Of a stretch of DNA of 38,144 nt, positions 30,797 through 38,144 are shown piece after piece. Made by a program: the position numbers and the translations under genes. The stretch covers positions 1 to 38,144 of the forward strand of contig CAYZJD010000003.1 in NCBI GenBank assembly GCA_964478455.1, read 5' to 3'. The first letter of the stretch is position 1. Each line of letters starts with the position of its first letter. Source of the DNA: CAYZJD01 sp964478455 (GTDB lineage Bacteria; Acidobacteriota; Terriglobia; Bryobacterales; Bryobacteraceae). The notes under the pieces were generated by a model, which was not told the DNA's origin, ran no database searches, and saw nothing but the letters and a program-made list of their open reading frames with translations.

Positions 30797-30825
30797 AGTG
30801 TAGCCCGCCGCCTGGGGGCAAGCAA
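30797..30825 (-). promoter_or_regulatory. Likely sigma-70-type promoter of tRNA-Pro
   Basis: On the minus strand, TTGCTT (30825-30820), a 17-base spacer and TACACT (30802-30797) stand 11 bases upstream of the tRNA 5' end. The spacing is ideal and the -10 differs from TATAAT in two bases. Confidence 0.55.
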
Positions 30826-30849
30826 GGACTTGTCGCGGCGCGCCGGCCC

Positions 30850-31095
30850 TCAGTATGGCGGCCCAAGCTGCTGGAACTCGAACCTCCGCGGGTCCAGGCC
30901 GCGGGCCGTGAGCTGGCGGATGCACTCCTCGACCGAGTCGCCGATCGCCTCGATTCGCCGCAGCGGCAGCGTCTCCGGAGTGTACACTTCGAGCGCAACC
31001 GTCTTGCCGACGAGTTGCGTGCGCTCTTCGAGTGTCAGCCGCTCCGGTGCACGGCCGATGACGGTCTTGGGGTCAATCGCGGATGCAAACGGCAT
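30850..31095 (-). CDS. Small hypothetical protein
   Basis: An 81-residue protein: MPFASAIDPKTVIGRAPERLTLEERTQLVGKTVALEVYTPETLPLRRIEAIGDSVEECIRQLTARGLDPRRFEFQQLGPPY. It has an alpha/beta pattern with regular hydrophobic spacing and no signal or membrane segment. I do not recognise a family. It is divergent from lpdA and ends 25 bases before the tRNA-Pro promoter. Coding bias and a sensible ATG support it as real. Confidence 0.7.
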   Translation of the reverse strand: MPFASAIDPKTVIGRAPERLTLEERTQLVGKTVALEVYTPETLPLRRIEAIGDSVEECIRQLTARGLDPRRFEFQQLGPPY

Positions 31096-31137
31096 TGAGG
31101 CGATTCTATCATCGGCCGCGCCGCCATCCGAATGCCG

Positions 31138-31149
31138 GATGGGCCCATC
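31138..31149. promoter_or_regulatory. 12-base palindrome in the lpdA upstream region
   Basis: GATGGGCCCATC is a perfect palindrome in the 80-base divergent gap between the small ORF at 30850-31095 and lpdA. It may be an operator. A single 12-base palindrome is weak evidence. Confidence 0.25.
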
Positions 31150-31175
31150 GGCGGCTCCTGTTAAGATGAACTCGA

Positions 31176-32570
31176 ATGTCCTACGACCTCATCGTTATCG
31201 GGAGCGGTCCGGGCGGCTATGTGGCCGCCGTTCGCGCCGGCCAGTACGGCCTGAAGACCGCCATCATCGAGAAGTCGCCCAAGCTGGGCGGCACGTGTCT
31301 GCACGTGGGCTGCATTCCGACCAAGGCGCTACTCCACACCGCGGACGTTTGGGAGGATCTCCTGCACGGCTCCGAGCAGGGCATCCTCTGCGACAATGCG
31401 CGCCTCGACTACCCGAAGACCATCGAACGGAAGAACCAGGTCGTCGCCAAGCACGCCAAGGGCGTGGAGTTCCTGATGAAGAAGAACAAAGTCGAGTGGG
31501 TCAAAGGCCAGGGCCGCCTGCTCGGCCGCGGCCGCGTCGAGGTCCGCTCGGGCGGCGGCGTCAAGACGCTCGAGGCGAAGCACATCATCATCGCCACCGG
31601 CTCGGAGGCGCGCATGCTCCCCGGGCTCGATCGCGACCCGGAGCGCATCCTCACGAACATCGAGATCCTCGACATGACCGTCATCCCGAAAACGCTGGCG
31701 GTCGTCGGCGCCGGCGCGGTCGGCGTCGAGTTCGCCTCCATCTTCAGCCGCTTCGGATCGAAAGTCACTTTGCTTGAGATGCTCCCTCGCATCGTGCCGC
31801 TCGAAGACGAGGAAGTCTCCAAGGAACTCGAGCGGGTGTTCAAGAAGAAAGGCATCCGCGTGGAAACGGCCGCGAAGGTCGAGAACATCCGGCGCGCCGG
31901 CGCGGGCGTTCAATTCAGCGCCACACTCGCCGGCGGCAAGCGCGAGGAGATGGAGGCGGAGAAGATCCTCATCGCCGTGGGACGCAAGCCGAACACCGAC
32001 AACATCGGCCTCGAAAACACGCGCGTCGAGCTGGATCGCGGCTCCATCAAAGTGAATGAGTGGCAGCAAACGGGCGAGCCGGGTGTTTACGCGATCGGCG
32101 ACGTGGTGGCCGGGACGCCGCTGCTGGCTCACGTGGCCTCGATGGAGGGCCTGGTCGCGGTGGGGCACATCGCCGGCAAGCGGGCGAGGCCGGTCGATCC
32201 GCGGCGCATCCCCAACTGCACTTACACCGAGCCGGGTATCGGCAGCGTCGGCCTCACCGAGGCCAAGGCGCGCGAGCTGGGCTACAAAGTGAAGATCGGC
32301 AAGTTCGGTTTCATGCCGAACAGCAAGGCCAGCATTCTCGGCCGCCACGACGGCTTCGTGAAGGTAGTGGCCGACGAGAAGTACGGCGAGATCCTCGGCG
32401 TCCACATCATCGGCCCGCAGGCCACCGAACTGATCGCGGAAGGGGTGGCGGCGATCGAAGCCGAGGCGACGGTGGAGACGCTGACCAGCACCATTCACTC
32501 CCACCCCACGCTCTCCGAGGCGGTGGGAGAGGCGTTCAACGCCATCTACGGTCTGGCTATCAATGCGTAG
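31176..32570 (+). CDS. lpdA: Dihydrolipoyl dehydrogenase
   Basis: This FAD enzyme (E3) reoxidises dihydrolipoamide in pyruvate and 2-oxoglutarate dehydrogenase and glycine cleavage complexes. The 464 residues are normal length. Key features are the N-terminal FAD motif GSGPGGYVAAVRAG, the redox-active disulfide GGTCLHVGCIPTK (Cys41, Cys46), the NAD motif VVGAGAVGVEFASIFSRFG near 185, YAIGDVVAG, and the catalytic dyad in IHSHPTLSEAVGEA near the C-terminus. It overlaps lipB by 8 bases, coupling E3 to lipoate synthesis. Confidence 0.97.
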   Translation: MSYDLIVIGSGPGGYVAAVRAGQYGLKTAIIEKSPKLGGTCLHVGCIPTKALLHTADVWEDLLHGSEQGILCDNARLDYPKTIERKNQVVAKHAKGVEFLMKKNKVEWVKGQGRLLGRGRVEVRSGGGVKTLEAKHIIIATGSEARMLPGLDRDPERILTNIEILDMTVIPKTLAVVGAGAVGVEFASIFSRFGSKVTLLEMLPRIVPLEDEEVSKELERVFKKKGIRVETAAKVENIRRAGAGVQFSATLAGGKREEMEAEKILIAVGRKPNTDNIGLENTRVELDRGSIKVNEWQQTGEPGVYAIGDVVAGTPLLAHVASMEGLVAVGHIAGKRARPVDPRRIPNCTYTEPGIGSVGLTEAKARELGYKVKIGKFGFMPNSKASILGRHDGFVKVVADEKYGEILGVHIIGPQATELIAEGVAAIEAEATVETLTSTIHSHPTLSEAVGEAFNAIYGLAINA

Positions 32571-33213
32571 GTGCGAGCTTCGCGACCTGGGGCGCGTCGA
32601 GTACAGCGAAGCCTTCGAGTTGCAGCGCGCCCTGGTGGAGGAGCGAAAGAGCGGCCGGATCCCGGACCAGTTGCTCATCGTCGAGCATCCCCATGTCATC
32701 ACGCTCGGCCGCAACGGCAAGCCGGAGCACTTGCTGGCCGGAGAGGAAGCGCTGCGCCGGGCCGGCGTCTCGTTTTATCCGGCCGATCGCGGCGGGGACG
32801 TCACCTACCACGGGCCGGGGCAGATCGTCGGCTACCCGATCCTCGACCTCCGCGAGTGGAAACGCGACGTGGTGGCTTACGTGCGCGCCATTGAGCAGGT
32901 GATCATCGGCGCGCTGGCTGAATTCGGCCTCGCCGCCGGACGCATTCCCGGCTGGACGGGCGTGTGGGTGGACGGCAAGAAGATCGCCGCCATCGGCGTT
33001 CACATCAGCCGCTGGGTCACCTCCCACGGCTTCGCGCTGAACGTGGACACGGATCTGCGCTATTTCCAGTACATCGTTCCTTGCGGGCTCAGCCAGCCTG
33101 TCACGTCCATGGCGGCACTGGGCGCGGGCGCGAGCCGCGCGCGGGTCGTCGAGGCGCTCGCCCGCCATTTCGCCGGCATATTCGAGTGTGAGATCATCTC
33201 ATCGGATTTGTAG
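32563..33213 (+). CDS. lipB: Octanoyltransferase LipB
   Basis: LipB moves the octanoyl group from acyl carrier protein to the lipoyl domains of E2 or GcvH, the first step of lipoate synthesis. The 216 residues include RGGDVTYHGPGQIVGYPI (77-94), the catalytic Lys140 in GKKIAAIGVHISRWVTSHGFALN and the acyl-enzyme Cys174 in IVPCGLSQPVTSM. The ATG at 32563 overlaps the lpdA stop. LipA is not in the window. Confidence 0.97.
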   Translation: MRRCELRDLGRVEYSEAFELQRALVEERKSGRIPDQLLIVEHPHVITLGRNGKPEHLLAGEEALRRAGVSFYPADRGGDVTYHGPGQIVGYPILDLREWKRDVVAYVRAIEQVIIGALAEFGLAAGRIPGWTGVWVDGKKIAAIGVHISRWVTSHGFALNVDTDLRYFQYIVPCGLSQPVTSMAALGAGASRARVVEALARHFAGIFECEIISSDL

Positions 33214-33222
33214 GATCTTCGA

Positions 33223-34947
33223 GTGAGTTCGCGGACCGTCCACGCGGTGCTGGAGGAAACGGCGGCGCGCTACGGCCATCTTCCGGCGCTGCACCAGCCA
33301 GAGGGCGGAAAGCACCGCGTGTACACCTGGGCCGAGTACAAGCGGGCGGTGGAAGAAATCGCCGCCGGGCTGCGGCGTCTCGGCGTCCAGAGGGGCGAAG
33401 TGGTGGCGCTCGATGCGGAGACGCGCGCGGAGTTTTACCTCGCCGACATCGGCACGATGACCGCCGGCGCGGTGGCCGCGGCCCTTTACCCCAGCTATCC
33501 CGTGGAAGAGCGCGCCCGCACGCTGCGGGCGGTGCAGGCGCGGGCGGTGTTCGTCGAGGACCCGGGAACGCTTCAAGCGCTGCGGCAGGCGGCCGGGGAG
33601 CCGCTGGAGGCGCACTGGGTCCTTCTCAGCGGACAAGCGGCAGGCGCGATGACGCTCGAGGAGCTGCGAAAGGCGGGGCGAGAAGCGATCGAGTCGGACC
33701 GCGGGCTGGCGGCGTCGCTGAAGGCGGAAGGCCGCGGGTCGGATCCGGCGATTCTGTACCTCACCTCGGGCGCGACCGGAGAGCCGAAGATGGCGCTGGT
33801 GAGCCAGGCGGCGCTGGTGGACAACATCGAGATGGGGCCGAAGGTGCTGTCGATGGGGCCGCGGGACGCGATGGTGGCATGGCTGCCGTCGGCGCACATC
33901 GCGCAGCGGGTGGTGGTCGAGCTGCTCCCCATCCGCTGCGGTGTGCCCGTTTGGTTCGCGGAGAGCCTCGGCAGGCTGCCAGAGACGATCCGCTCGGTGC
34001 GGCCGACGATCTTCCTGGCGCCGCCGCGATTCTGGGAGCGCGTCTACACGACCATCTGCGCGGAGATCAACCGCCGGCCGGCGGTTGTGCGCAAGGCGTT
34101 CTATGGCGCGTTGGGCCTGGGCCTCGAAGCGGCGCGGTTGCGCCTGGAGGGCAAGCCCGTGCCGGGGTGGATGCGAAGCACCCTGCGGCTGGCCGACCGG
34201 CTCATGTTCCGGAAGCTGCGCGCCCGTTTCGGGGGCCGGTTGAAAGTGCCCGTGTCGGGGGCGGCGCCGCTGGGCAAGGACCTGGCGCTGTTCTACGAAG
34301 TGATCGGGATGCCGCTGGTCGAAGGATATGGGCTCACGGAGGGCGGGATCGTGTCGCTCAACCCGATCGAGGCGCCGCGGCCGGGCAGCATCGGCAAGCC
34401 GTTGCCGGGGGTGGACGTGCGGGTGGCGGAGGACGGCGAACTGCTGGTCCGCGGCCCCTGCCTGTTTTCCGGGTATTACAACGACCCGGCGGCGACGGCG
34501 CAGGTGCTGCGGGACGGGTGGCTGCACACCGGCGACCTGGCGGAGATCGACGGCGAAGGCTTCATCACGATCACCGGGCGAAAGAAGGATCTGATCGTCG
34601 CTTCGAACGGCAAGAAGATCTACCCGTCGCGGATCGAGGGCTTGTTCGGCCTGGAGCCGCTGATCAACAACGTACTGCTGATCGGCGACCGGAAACCGTA
34701 CGTGTCGGCGCTGATCACGGTCAACCGGGCGGCCGCGCAGCGCGATGTGGAGGAGGAGGTACGCAAGGCCGTGGCGCGGGTGAACCAGCGGCTGGCGCCG
34801 TTCGAGCAGATCCGCAAGTTCCGGGTACTGGATCGCGACTTCAGCATCGAGGCGGGCGAGCTGACGGCAACGATGAAGCTGCGGCGGAGTCGCGTGCTGG
34901 AGAACTACCGGCGCCTGATCGCGGAGATGTACAAAGACGGCTTGTAG
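33223..34947 (+). CDS. AMP-forming long-chain acyl-CoA synthetase
   Basis: A 574-residue adenylate-forming enzyme that activates fatty acids to acyl-CoA. Family motifs are ILYLTSGATGEPKMALVS (A3, P-loop), GYGLTEGGIVSLNP (A5) and HTGDLAEIDGEGFITITGRKKDLIVASNGKKIYPSRIE (A7-A8), followed by the C-terminal domain. The last residues lack the usual Lys-centred PKTxSGKI signature; a TMKLRR segment takes its place. The GTG at 33223 has AGGA just upstream and follows lipB by 9 bases. FadD15-like long-chain specificity is inferred from length and the A3 form. Confidence 0.92.
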   Translation: MSSRTVHAVLEETAARYGHLPALHQPEGGKHRVYTWAEYKRAVEEIAAGLRRLGVQRGEVVALDAETRAEFYLADIGTMTAGAVAAALYPSYPVEERARTLRAVQARAVFVEDPGTLQALRQAAGEPLEAHWVLLSGQAAGAMTLEELRKAGREAIESDRGLAASLKAEGRGSDPAILYLTSGATGEPKMALVSQAALVDNIEMGPKVLSMGPRDAMVAWLPSAHIAQRVVVELLPIRCGVPVWFAESLGRLPETIRSVRPTIFLAPPRFWERVYTTICAEINRRPAVVRKAFYGALGLGLEAARLRLEGKPVPGWMRSTLRLADRLMFRKLRARFGGRLKVPVSGAAPLGKDLALFYEVIGMPLVEGYGLTEGGIVSLNPIEAPRPGSIGKPLPGVDVRVAEDGELLVRGPCLFSGYYNDPAATAQVLRDGWLHTGDLAEIDGEGFITITGRKKDLIVASNGKKIYPSRIEGLFGLEPLINNVLLIGDRKPYVSALITVNRAAAQRDVEEEVRKAVARVNQRLAPFEQIRKFRVLDRDFSIEAGELTATMKLRRSRVLENYRRLIAEMYKDGL

Positions 34948-34972
34948 CGAGTGGTGAGCGGGCTTGCCGCGG

Positions 34973-35407
34973 CTATGGGTCGCCGGCCACGAACCGTATT
35001 TCCCGGCTGCCGTCGTCGAGAGCCTTCAGCCGCACTTCGATGACGTTGGCGGGCCAGACGTACGGGAAGCGCTCGCCCCATTCGACAAGGACGACCGCGT
35101 CGCGGTCGAGCACGTCGTCGAGGCCGAGAGATTCCAGTTCGCGCGGGGTGTCGATGCGATAGAGATCGACGTGGTAGACCCTGGGCGCGTCGCCGTACTC
35201 GTGGATCAGCGTGAAGGTCGGGCTGGAGACGTCCTCGGGCGCGGCAGCGCCGAGGCCCTTCACGATGCCCTTGGCGAGCGTGGTCTTGCCGGCGCCGAGG
35301 TTGCCGATCAGAAGCACGGTGGCGCGCGAGGGAAGCTCGCGGGCCAATTGCTCGCCGACGGCGATGGTCTCCTCTTCAGACCTCGTCCGGAAGACCTTCA
35401 CACTCAT
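34973..35407 (-). CDS. tsaE: tRNA threonylcarbamoyladenosine biosynthesis ATPase TsaE
   Basis: TsaE is the ATPase that, with TsaB and TsaD, helps make t6A37 in ANN-decoding tRNAs. This 144-residue protein has the P-loop GNLGAGKTTLAKG (about 35-47), the switch segment SSPTFTLIHEY, HVDLYRID, and VVLVEWGERFP with the conserved Trp and Glu. The ATG at 35407 overlaps nnr by 32 bases; a GTG at 35401 is the alternative. The longer frame to 35719 lies antiparallel in nnr and is spurious. Confidence 0.94.
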   Translation of the reverse strand: MSVKVFRTRSEEETIAVGEQLARELPSRATVLLIGNLGAGKTTLAKGIVKGLGAAAPEDVSSPTFTLIHEYGDAPRVYHVDLYRIDTPRELESLGLDDVLDRDAVVLVEWGERFPYVWPANVIEVRLKALDDGSREIRFVAGDP

Positions 35408-36920
35408 CCATCGCCTCGGGGAGGAATTCGAGCATGTCGGTGGCGAGCAGCGCCTTCTCGCCGATGGCGGCGGCACCCAGCTCGCCGCAGCGGCCGTGGA
35501 GCCAGACGGCCGCGGCGATGGCGTCTTCGGCGTCGGCGGGGAACTGCGCGAGCAGGCCGGCGATGAAACCGGTAAGGATGTCGCCGCTGCCGCCGGTGGC
35601 CATGGCCGGGGTTCCGGTGGGGTTGATGCGAACGCATCCATCGGGCAAAGCGAGCAGGGTACGCTGCCCCTTGAGGACGAGACGGACGCGCCGTTCCATC
35701 GCAAACGCGCGCGCAACACCGACGCGGTCGGCCTGGACGGCGGAGGAGTTCATGCCGGCGAGACGGCCCATCTCGCCAGGGTGGGGCGTCAGCACCAGCG
35801 ATTCGCCCGCGAAGTTCGCGCCTGCGAGCGCGTTCAGCCCGTCAGCATCGATGACGAGCGGCTGGCGGATGGAGCTCACCAGCGAACGAACAAGCGCGAC
35901 GGTTTCGGGGTGCGTGCCGAGGCCAGGGCCAAGCGCGACGACATCCTTGTTTTCGAGGAGCGCGCGAAGCCGCCCGGTGGCCGACTCCGCAATCGAGCCG
36001 TCCGTCGTTTCCGGCAAGGCCTCGGTCATGATCTCCGGCGCGTGAGACGCGATGACGGGAATGGCGGAGGCGGCCGAAGCGACCGTCGCTAGGCCCGCGC
36101 CCGCGCGCAGGGCGGAGAGCCCGGCCATGGCGGCGGCGCCAGTCTTGCCGCGCGAGCCGCCGATGACCAGCACGTGGCCGAAGTCACCCTTGTGCGCTCC
36201 CGGCGGGCGCGGGCGAAACAGCCGCTGGAAGTCCCGCGTTTCAACGAGCGAGAGGAAGATGGAGTCGTCCTCTTCGTACATCTCCGGCGGGCTGCCGATC
36301 GCACCGACGCGCAGCTCGCCCACGAAGTCGCAGCCCGGCGGCAGCACCTGGCCGATCTTGGGGGCCGTGAACGTCACGGTCGCGTGGGCGCGCACGGTTT
36401 CACCGAGGAGAGAGGGCGCATCGCTCCCGAGGCCGGAGGGGATGTCCACGGCGACGATCTTCGCTCCAGGAAAGCCGCCGTTGATCTCGCGGATGAGTCC
36501 GAGCATGCGGCCCGTGGCCGGCCCTTGAAGTCCGGTGCCGAGGAGGGCGTCGACGACGAGGGTGGCGCGGCGCACCGCGGAGGTGATTTCGCTCGACCAC
36601 GGGCAGCCGCAGGTTTCGAGCATCCGAAAATTGGCCGCGGCGTCGCCGCGGAACTCCGCCGGGTCCGAGGCGAGGACGACGTCGAGCGCCCTCGGACGGA
36701 AGCGGGTGAAGAGCTGGCGCGCGACAACGAAACCGTCGCCGCCGTTGTTCCCTTTGCCGCAAAGGATGACGATGCGCTGAGCGGAGAGCGGATGGAACTT
36801 CTCCTGAAGGAACTCGACGACGCGGTGCCCCGCGTTCTCCATGAGCACCAAGCCGGGAATGCCGAGATCCATAGTGCGGCGGTCGATCTCGCGCATCTGG
36901 GCGGCGGTGAGGACCTTCAT
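35376..36920 (-). CDS. nnr: Bifunctional NAD(P)H-hydrate repair enzyme Nnr (epimerase + ADP-dependent dehydratase)
   Basis: This enzyme repairs hydrated NAD(P)H. The N-terminal epimerase domain (about 1-210) shows GNNGGDGFVVARQL, VDALLGTGLQGPATG and VAVDIPSGLGSD. The C-terminal dehydratase (about 230-514) shows GHVLVIGGSRGKTGAAAMAG, LVLTPHPGEMGRL and the active-site MATGGSGDILTGFIAGLLAQ. The 514-residue length is normal for the fused form. Its ATG overlaps the channel stop (ATGA) and its end overlaps tsaE, so the three are coupled. Confidence 0.97.
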   Translation of the reverse strand: MKVLTAAQMREIDRRTMDLGIPGLVLMENAGHRVVEFLQEKFHPLSAQRIVILCGKGNNGGDGFVVARQLFTRFRPRALDVVLASDPAEFRGDAAANFRMLETCGCPWSSEITSAVRRATLVVDALLGTGLQGPATGRMLGLIREINGGFPGAKIVAVDIPSGLGSDAPSLLGETVRAHATVTFTAPKIGQVLPPGCDFVGELRVGAIGSPPEMYEEDDSIFLSLVETRDFQRLFRPRPPGAHKGDFGHVLVIGGSRGKTGAAAMAGLSALRAGAGLATVASAASAIPVIASHAPEIMTEALPETTDGSIAESATGRLRALLENKDVVALGPGLGTHPETVALVRSLVSSIRQPLVIDADGLNALAGANFAGESLVLTPHPGEMGRLAGMNSSAVQADRVGVARAFAMERRVRLVLKGQRTLLALPDGCVRINPTGTPAMATGGSGDILTGFIAGLLAQFPADAEDAIAAAVWLHGRCGELGAAAIGEKALLATDMLEFLPEAMDECEGLPDEV

Positions 36921-37946
36921 GCGCGCGCTCCGGCGGCGAGCGTTTCGAGCTTGCGCAGGCCCTCGGGCTCGCCCATCGCGATCAGATAGTCGCCGCCGCC
37001 GATCTCGGCTTCGGCGGGCGGATTGAAGATCATCTTGCCGTCGGCGCGGCGGATGGCGAGCACGATGACGCCGAGGTCGCGGCGGATCTGCATCTGCTTG
37101 AGGGTTCTGGAGGCGAACTCGCTCGATTCACCGACGCGCACCTGCTCGATGCCCACGTCGAGCCCCATGCTCTTGGTGGTGAAGTCGATGAAGCGGAAGA
37201 CGTGCGGGCGCAGCAGGGCCTGGGCGAGCCGCTGGCCGGTGTTGGTGNNNNNNNNNNGTTTTGGTGTAGGGAGCGAACACGACGTCGGCGCCGGCGCGCC
37301 TCAGCTTCTGCTCGGCCTCCTCCTCGGACACCCGCGCGGCGACGTTCAGCATCGGATTCAGTGTCTTCGCCGACAGGATGACGAACAGGTTGTCGGCGTC
37401 GGTGGCGAGCGCGGCCACCAGCCCGCGGGCGCGTTCGATGCCGACCTCGCGCAGGGTTTCGTCGCGGGTCGAATCTGCGTGAACGGCGATCATGCCGGCG
37501 CGGATCGCCGCCTCCACGCGGTCCGGATTACGGTCGACGACGACGAGGGGCGCGCCGGCCTGTTTCAGTTCGCCGGCGGCGGCGCGGCCCACGCGGCCGA
37601 AGCCGCAGATGATGAAGTGATTCTCCAGTTTCTCGATCATTCGCTTGTACCGTCGCTTGCCGAAGAACTCGCCCAGTTGGAGTTCGATGATGGTCTGCGT
37701 CATCAGGCCGATGGCGAAGAACAACGTAGTGACGCCGGTGATGAGGAGCGCGGAGTTGAAGACCTGGCCCGCCCGGCTCAGCGGATGCACCTCCCTGTAG
37801 CCGACGGTGGTGATGGTGATGAGGGTCATGTAGAAGGCGTCGAAAGGCGGGTAATCCTCGATGAGGACGAAGCCGGCTGTGCCGAAACAGAGGGTGAGCA
37901 GAATCGCCAGTGCAATAAACGCGAGCCGCCGGCCGATGCGGTTCAT
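36917..37946 (-). CDS. Two-TM potassium channel with RCK (TrkA-N/TrkA-C) domains, interrupted by assembly gap
   Basis: Residues 1-90 form two membrane helices around a pore loop with the filter TVGYR (ITTVGYREVHPLS) rather than TVGYG. A TrkA-N domain follows (HFIICGFGRVGRAAAGELKQAG, VVVDRNPDRVEAAIRAG). The C-terminal TrkA-C domain (GLDVGIEQVRVGESSEFASRTLKQMQIRRDLGVIVLAIRR) lies beyond a 10-N run at 37248-37257. The two parts are out of frame across the N run only because its length is arbitrary. RLAQALLRPHVFRFIDFTTKS resumes in the correct frame. Function is K+-selective flux gated by ligand at RCK, inferred from the family. Confidence 0.88.
37248..37257. other. Assembly gap (10 N)
   Basis: Ten N bases split the K+ channel gene. 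The minus-strand sequence before the run ends CTACACCAAAAC and after it begins CACCAACACCGG. The near-identity of these ends suggests overlapping contig ends rather than missing DNA. Confidence 0.99.
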
Positions 37947-37950
37947 GGCG

Positions 37951-38144
37951 CTAGCGTCTCCTGGCCACCAGCAGCGTCATGTCGTCCTGCAACTCGGGCG
38001 AGTTGGTCCACTGGCGGACCGACTCGATGACGGAGGCGATGATGTCGGGCGTGTCGCGGGAGGCGTTCTGAAGGAGCACCCGCACGAGGCCGTCCTCGCC
38101 GAACATCTCGCCGAATTCGTTTTCCGGCTCGGTGATGCCGTCGG
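37951..38144 (-). CDS. SpoIIE/PP2C-type phosphatase, C-terminal fragment (5' end outside window)
   Basis: The minus-strand frame is open from the window edge to TAG at 37951, giving 64 codons: DGITEPENEFGEMFGEDGLVRVLL, then DTPDIIASVIESVRQW, then QDDMTLLVARRR. DGITE and the final DDMTLLV are the metal-binding and terminal motifs of SpoIIE-family PP2C phosphatases. It ends 4 bases before the channel start, so it is probably co-transcribed. The N-terminal sensor and most of the catalytic domain lie beyond the window. Confidence 0.87.
   Translation of the reverse strand, partial: DGITEPENEFGEMFGEDGLVRVLLQNASRDTPDIIASVIESVRQWTNSPELQDDMTLLVARRR

Noticed and set aside
33199..34527. 442-codon minus-strand frame opposite the acyl-CoA synthetase
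   Set aside because: Antisense shadow with biased Arg/His composition; the plus-strand gene carries all AMP-binding motifs.
34973..35719. Long form of tsaE (248 codons)
   Set aside because: The first 104 codons lie inside nnr in another frame and read as Pro/Ser/Arg low complexity.

Overview
The window is a high-GC chromosomal segment whose gene content suggests an Acidobacteriota-like soil bacterium. Pointers are tandem DUF4384 proteins, a Ser/Thr kinase fused to a formylglycine-generating-enzyme (FGE) fold, an extracytoplasmic caspase-like protein and a copper-type TonB receptor. The taxon is an inference from gene content, not a measured placement. A 10-N run at 37248-37257 shows that this is a scaffolded draft assembly.

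Bases 1-26019 are a long co-directional minus-strand block built around a non-flagellar-type type III secretion system (T3SS). In transcription order it contains a Ser/Thr kinase, a FliA-type sigma factor, sctI, sctJ, a small ORF in the sctK position, sctL, sctN, sctO, sctP, an FHA-sctQ fusion, a fliO-like gene, sctR, sctS, sctT, a LysM-like protein, sctU and an unknown gene. Then come TPR and glycine-rich genes interleaved with sctV, an FHA protein with a C-terminal membrane anchor, three DUF4384 proteins and a secreted caspase-like/PEGA/TPR protein that runs off the window. No secretin (SctC), full-length SctD, gatekeeper or classical translocators are visible. Flagellar traits are present: a FliO homologue and a FliP/SctR with a signal peptide. 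Three glycine-rich proteins end in a helix resembling T3SS rod/needle subunits and sit beside TPR genes of the chaperone type. A near-perfect sigma-28 promoter (TAAAGTTT-N11-GCCGATAA type) overlaps the stop codon of the sigma gene and faces sctI. Weaker related sites precede two of the glycine-rich genes and the LysM gene, which suggests that a dedicated sigma factor drives the system.

Bases 26102-29739 (minus strand) hold a copper-type TonB-dependent receptor with the CxxxM and HxM motifs of OprC/NosA, a cysteine-rich secreted small protein, and a Tat-exported TIM-barrel protein. Bases 29910-30549 are a MntA/HepT toxin-antitoxin pair, followed by tRNA-Pro(CGG) and a small conserved-looking ORF.

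Bases 31176-34947 (plus strand) are housekeeping genes: dihydrolipoyl dehydrogenase overlapping lipB, then an acyl-CoA synthetase. Bases 34973-38144 (minus strand) are tsaE, the bifunctional NAD(P)HX repair enzyme nnr, a K+ channel with RCK domains interrupted by the assembly gap, and the C-terminus of a SpoIIE/PP2C-type phosphatase. No stretch over 300 bases lacks a gene, and no CRISPR array, rRNA or insertion sequence was seen.
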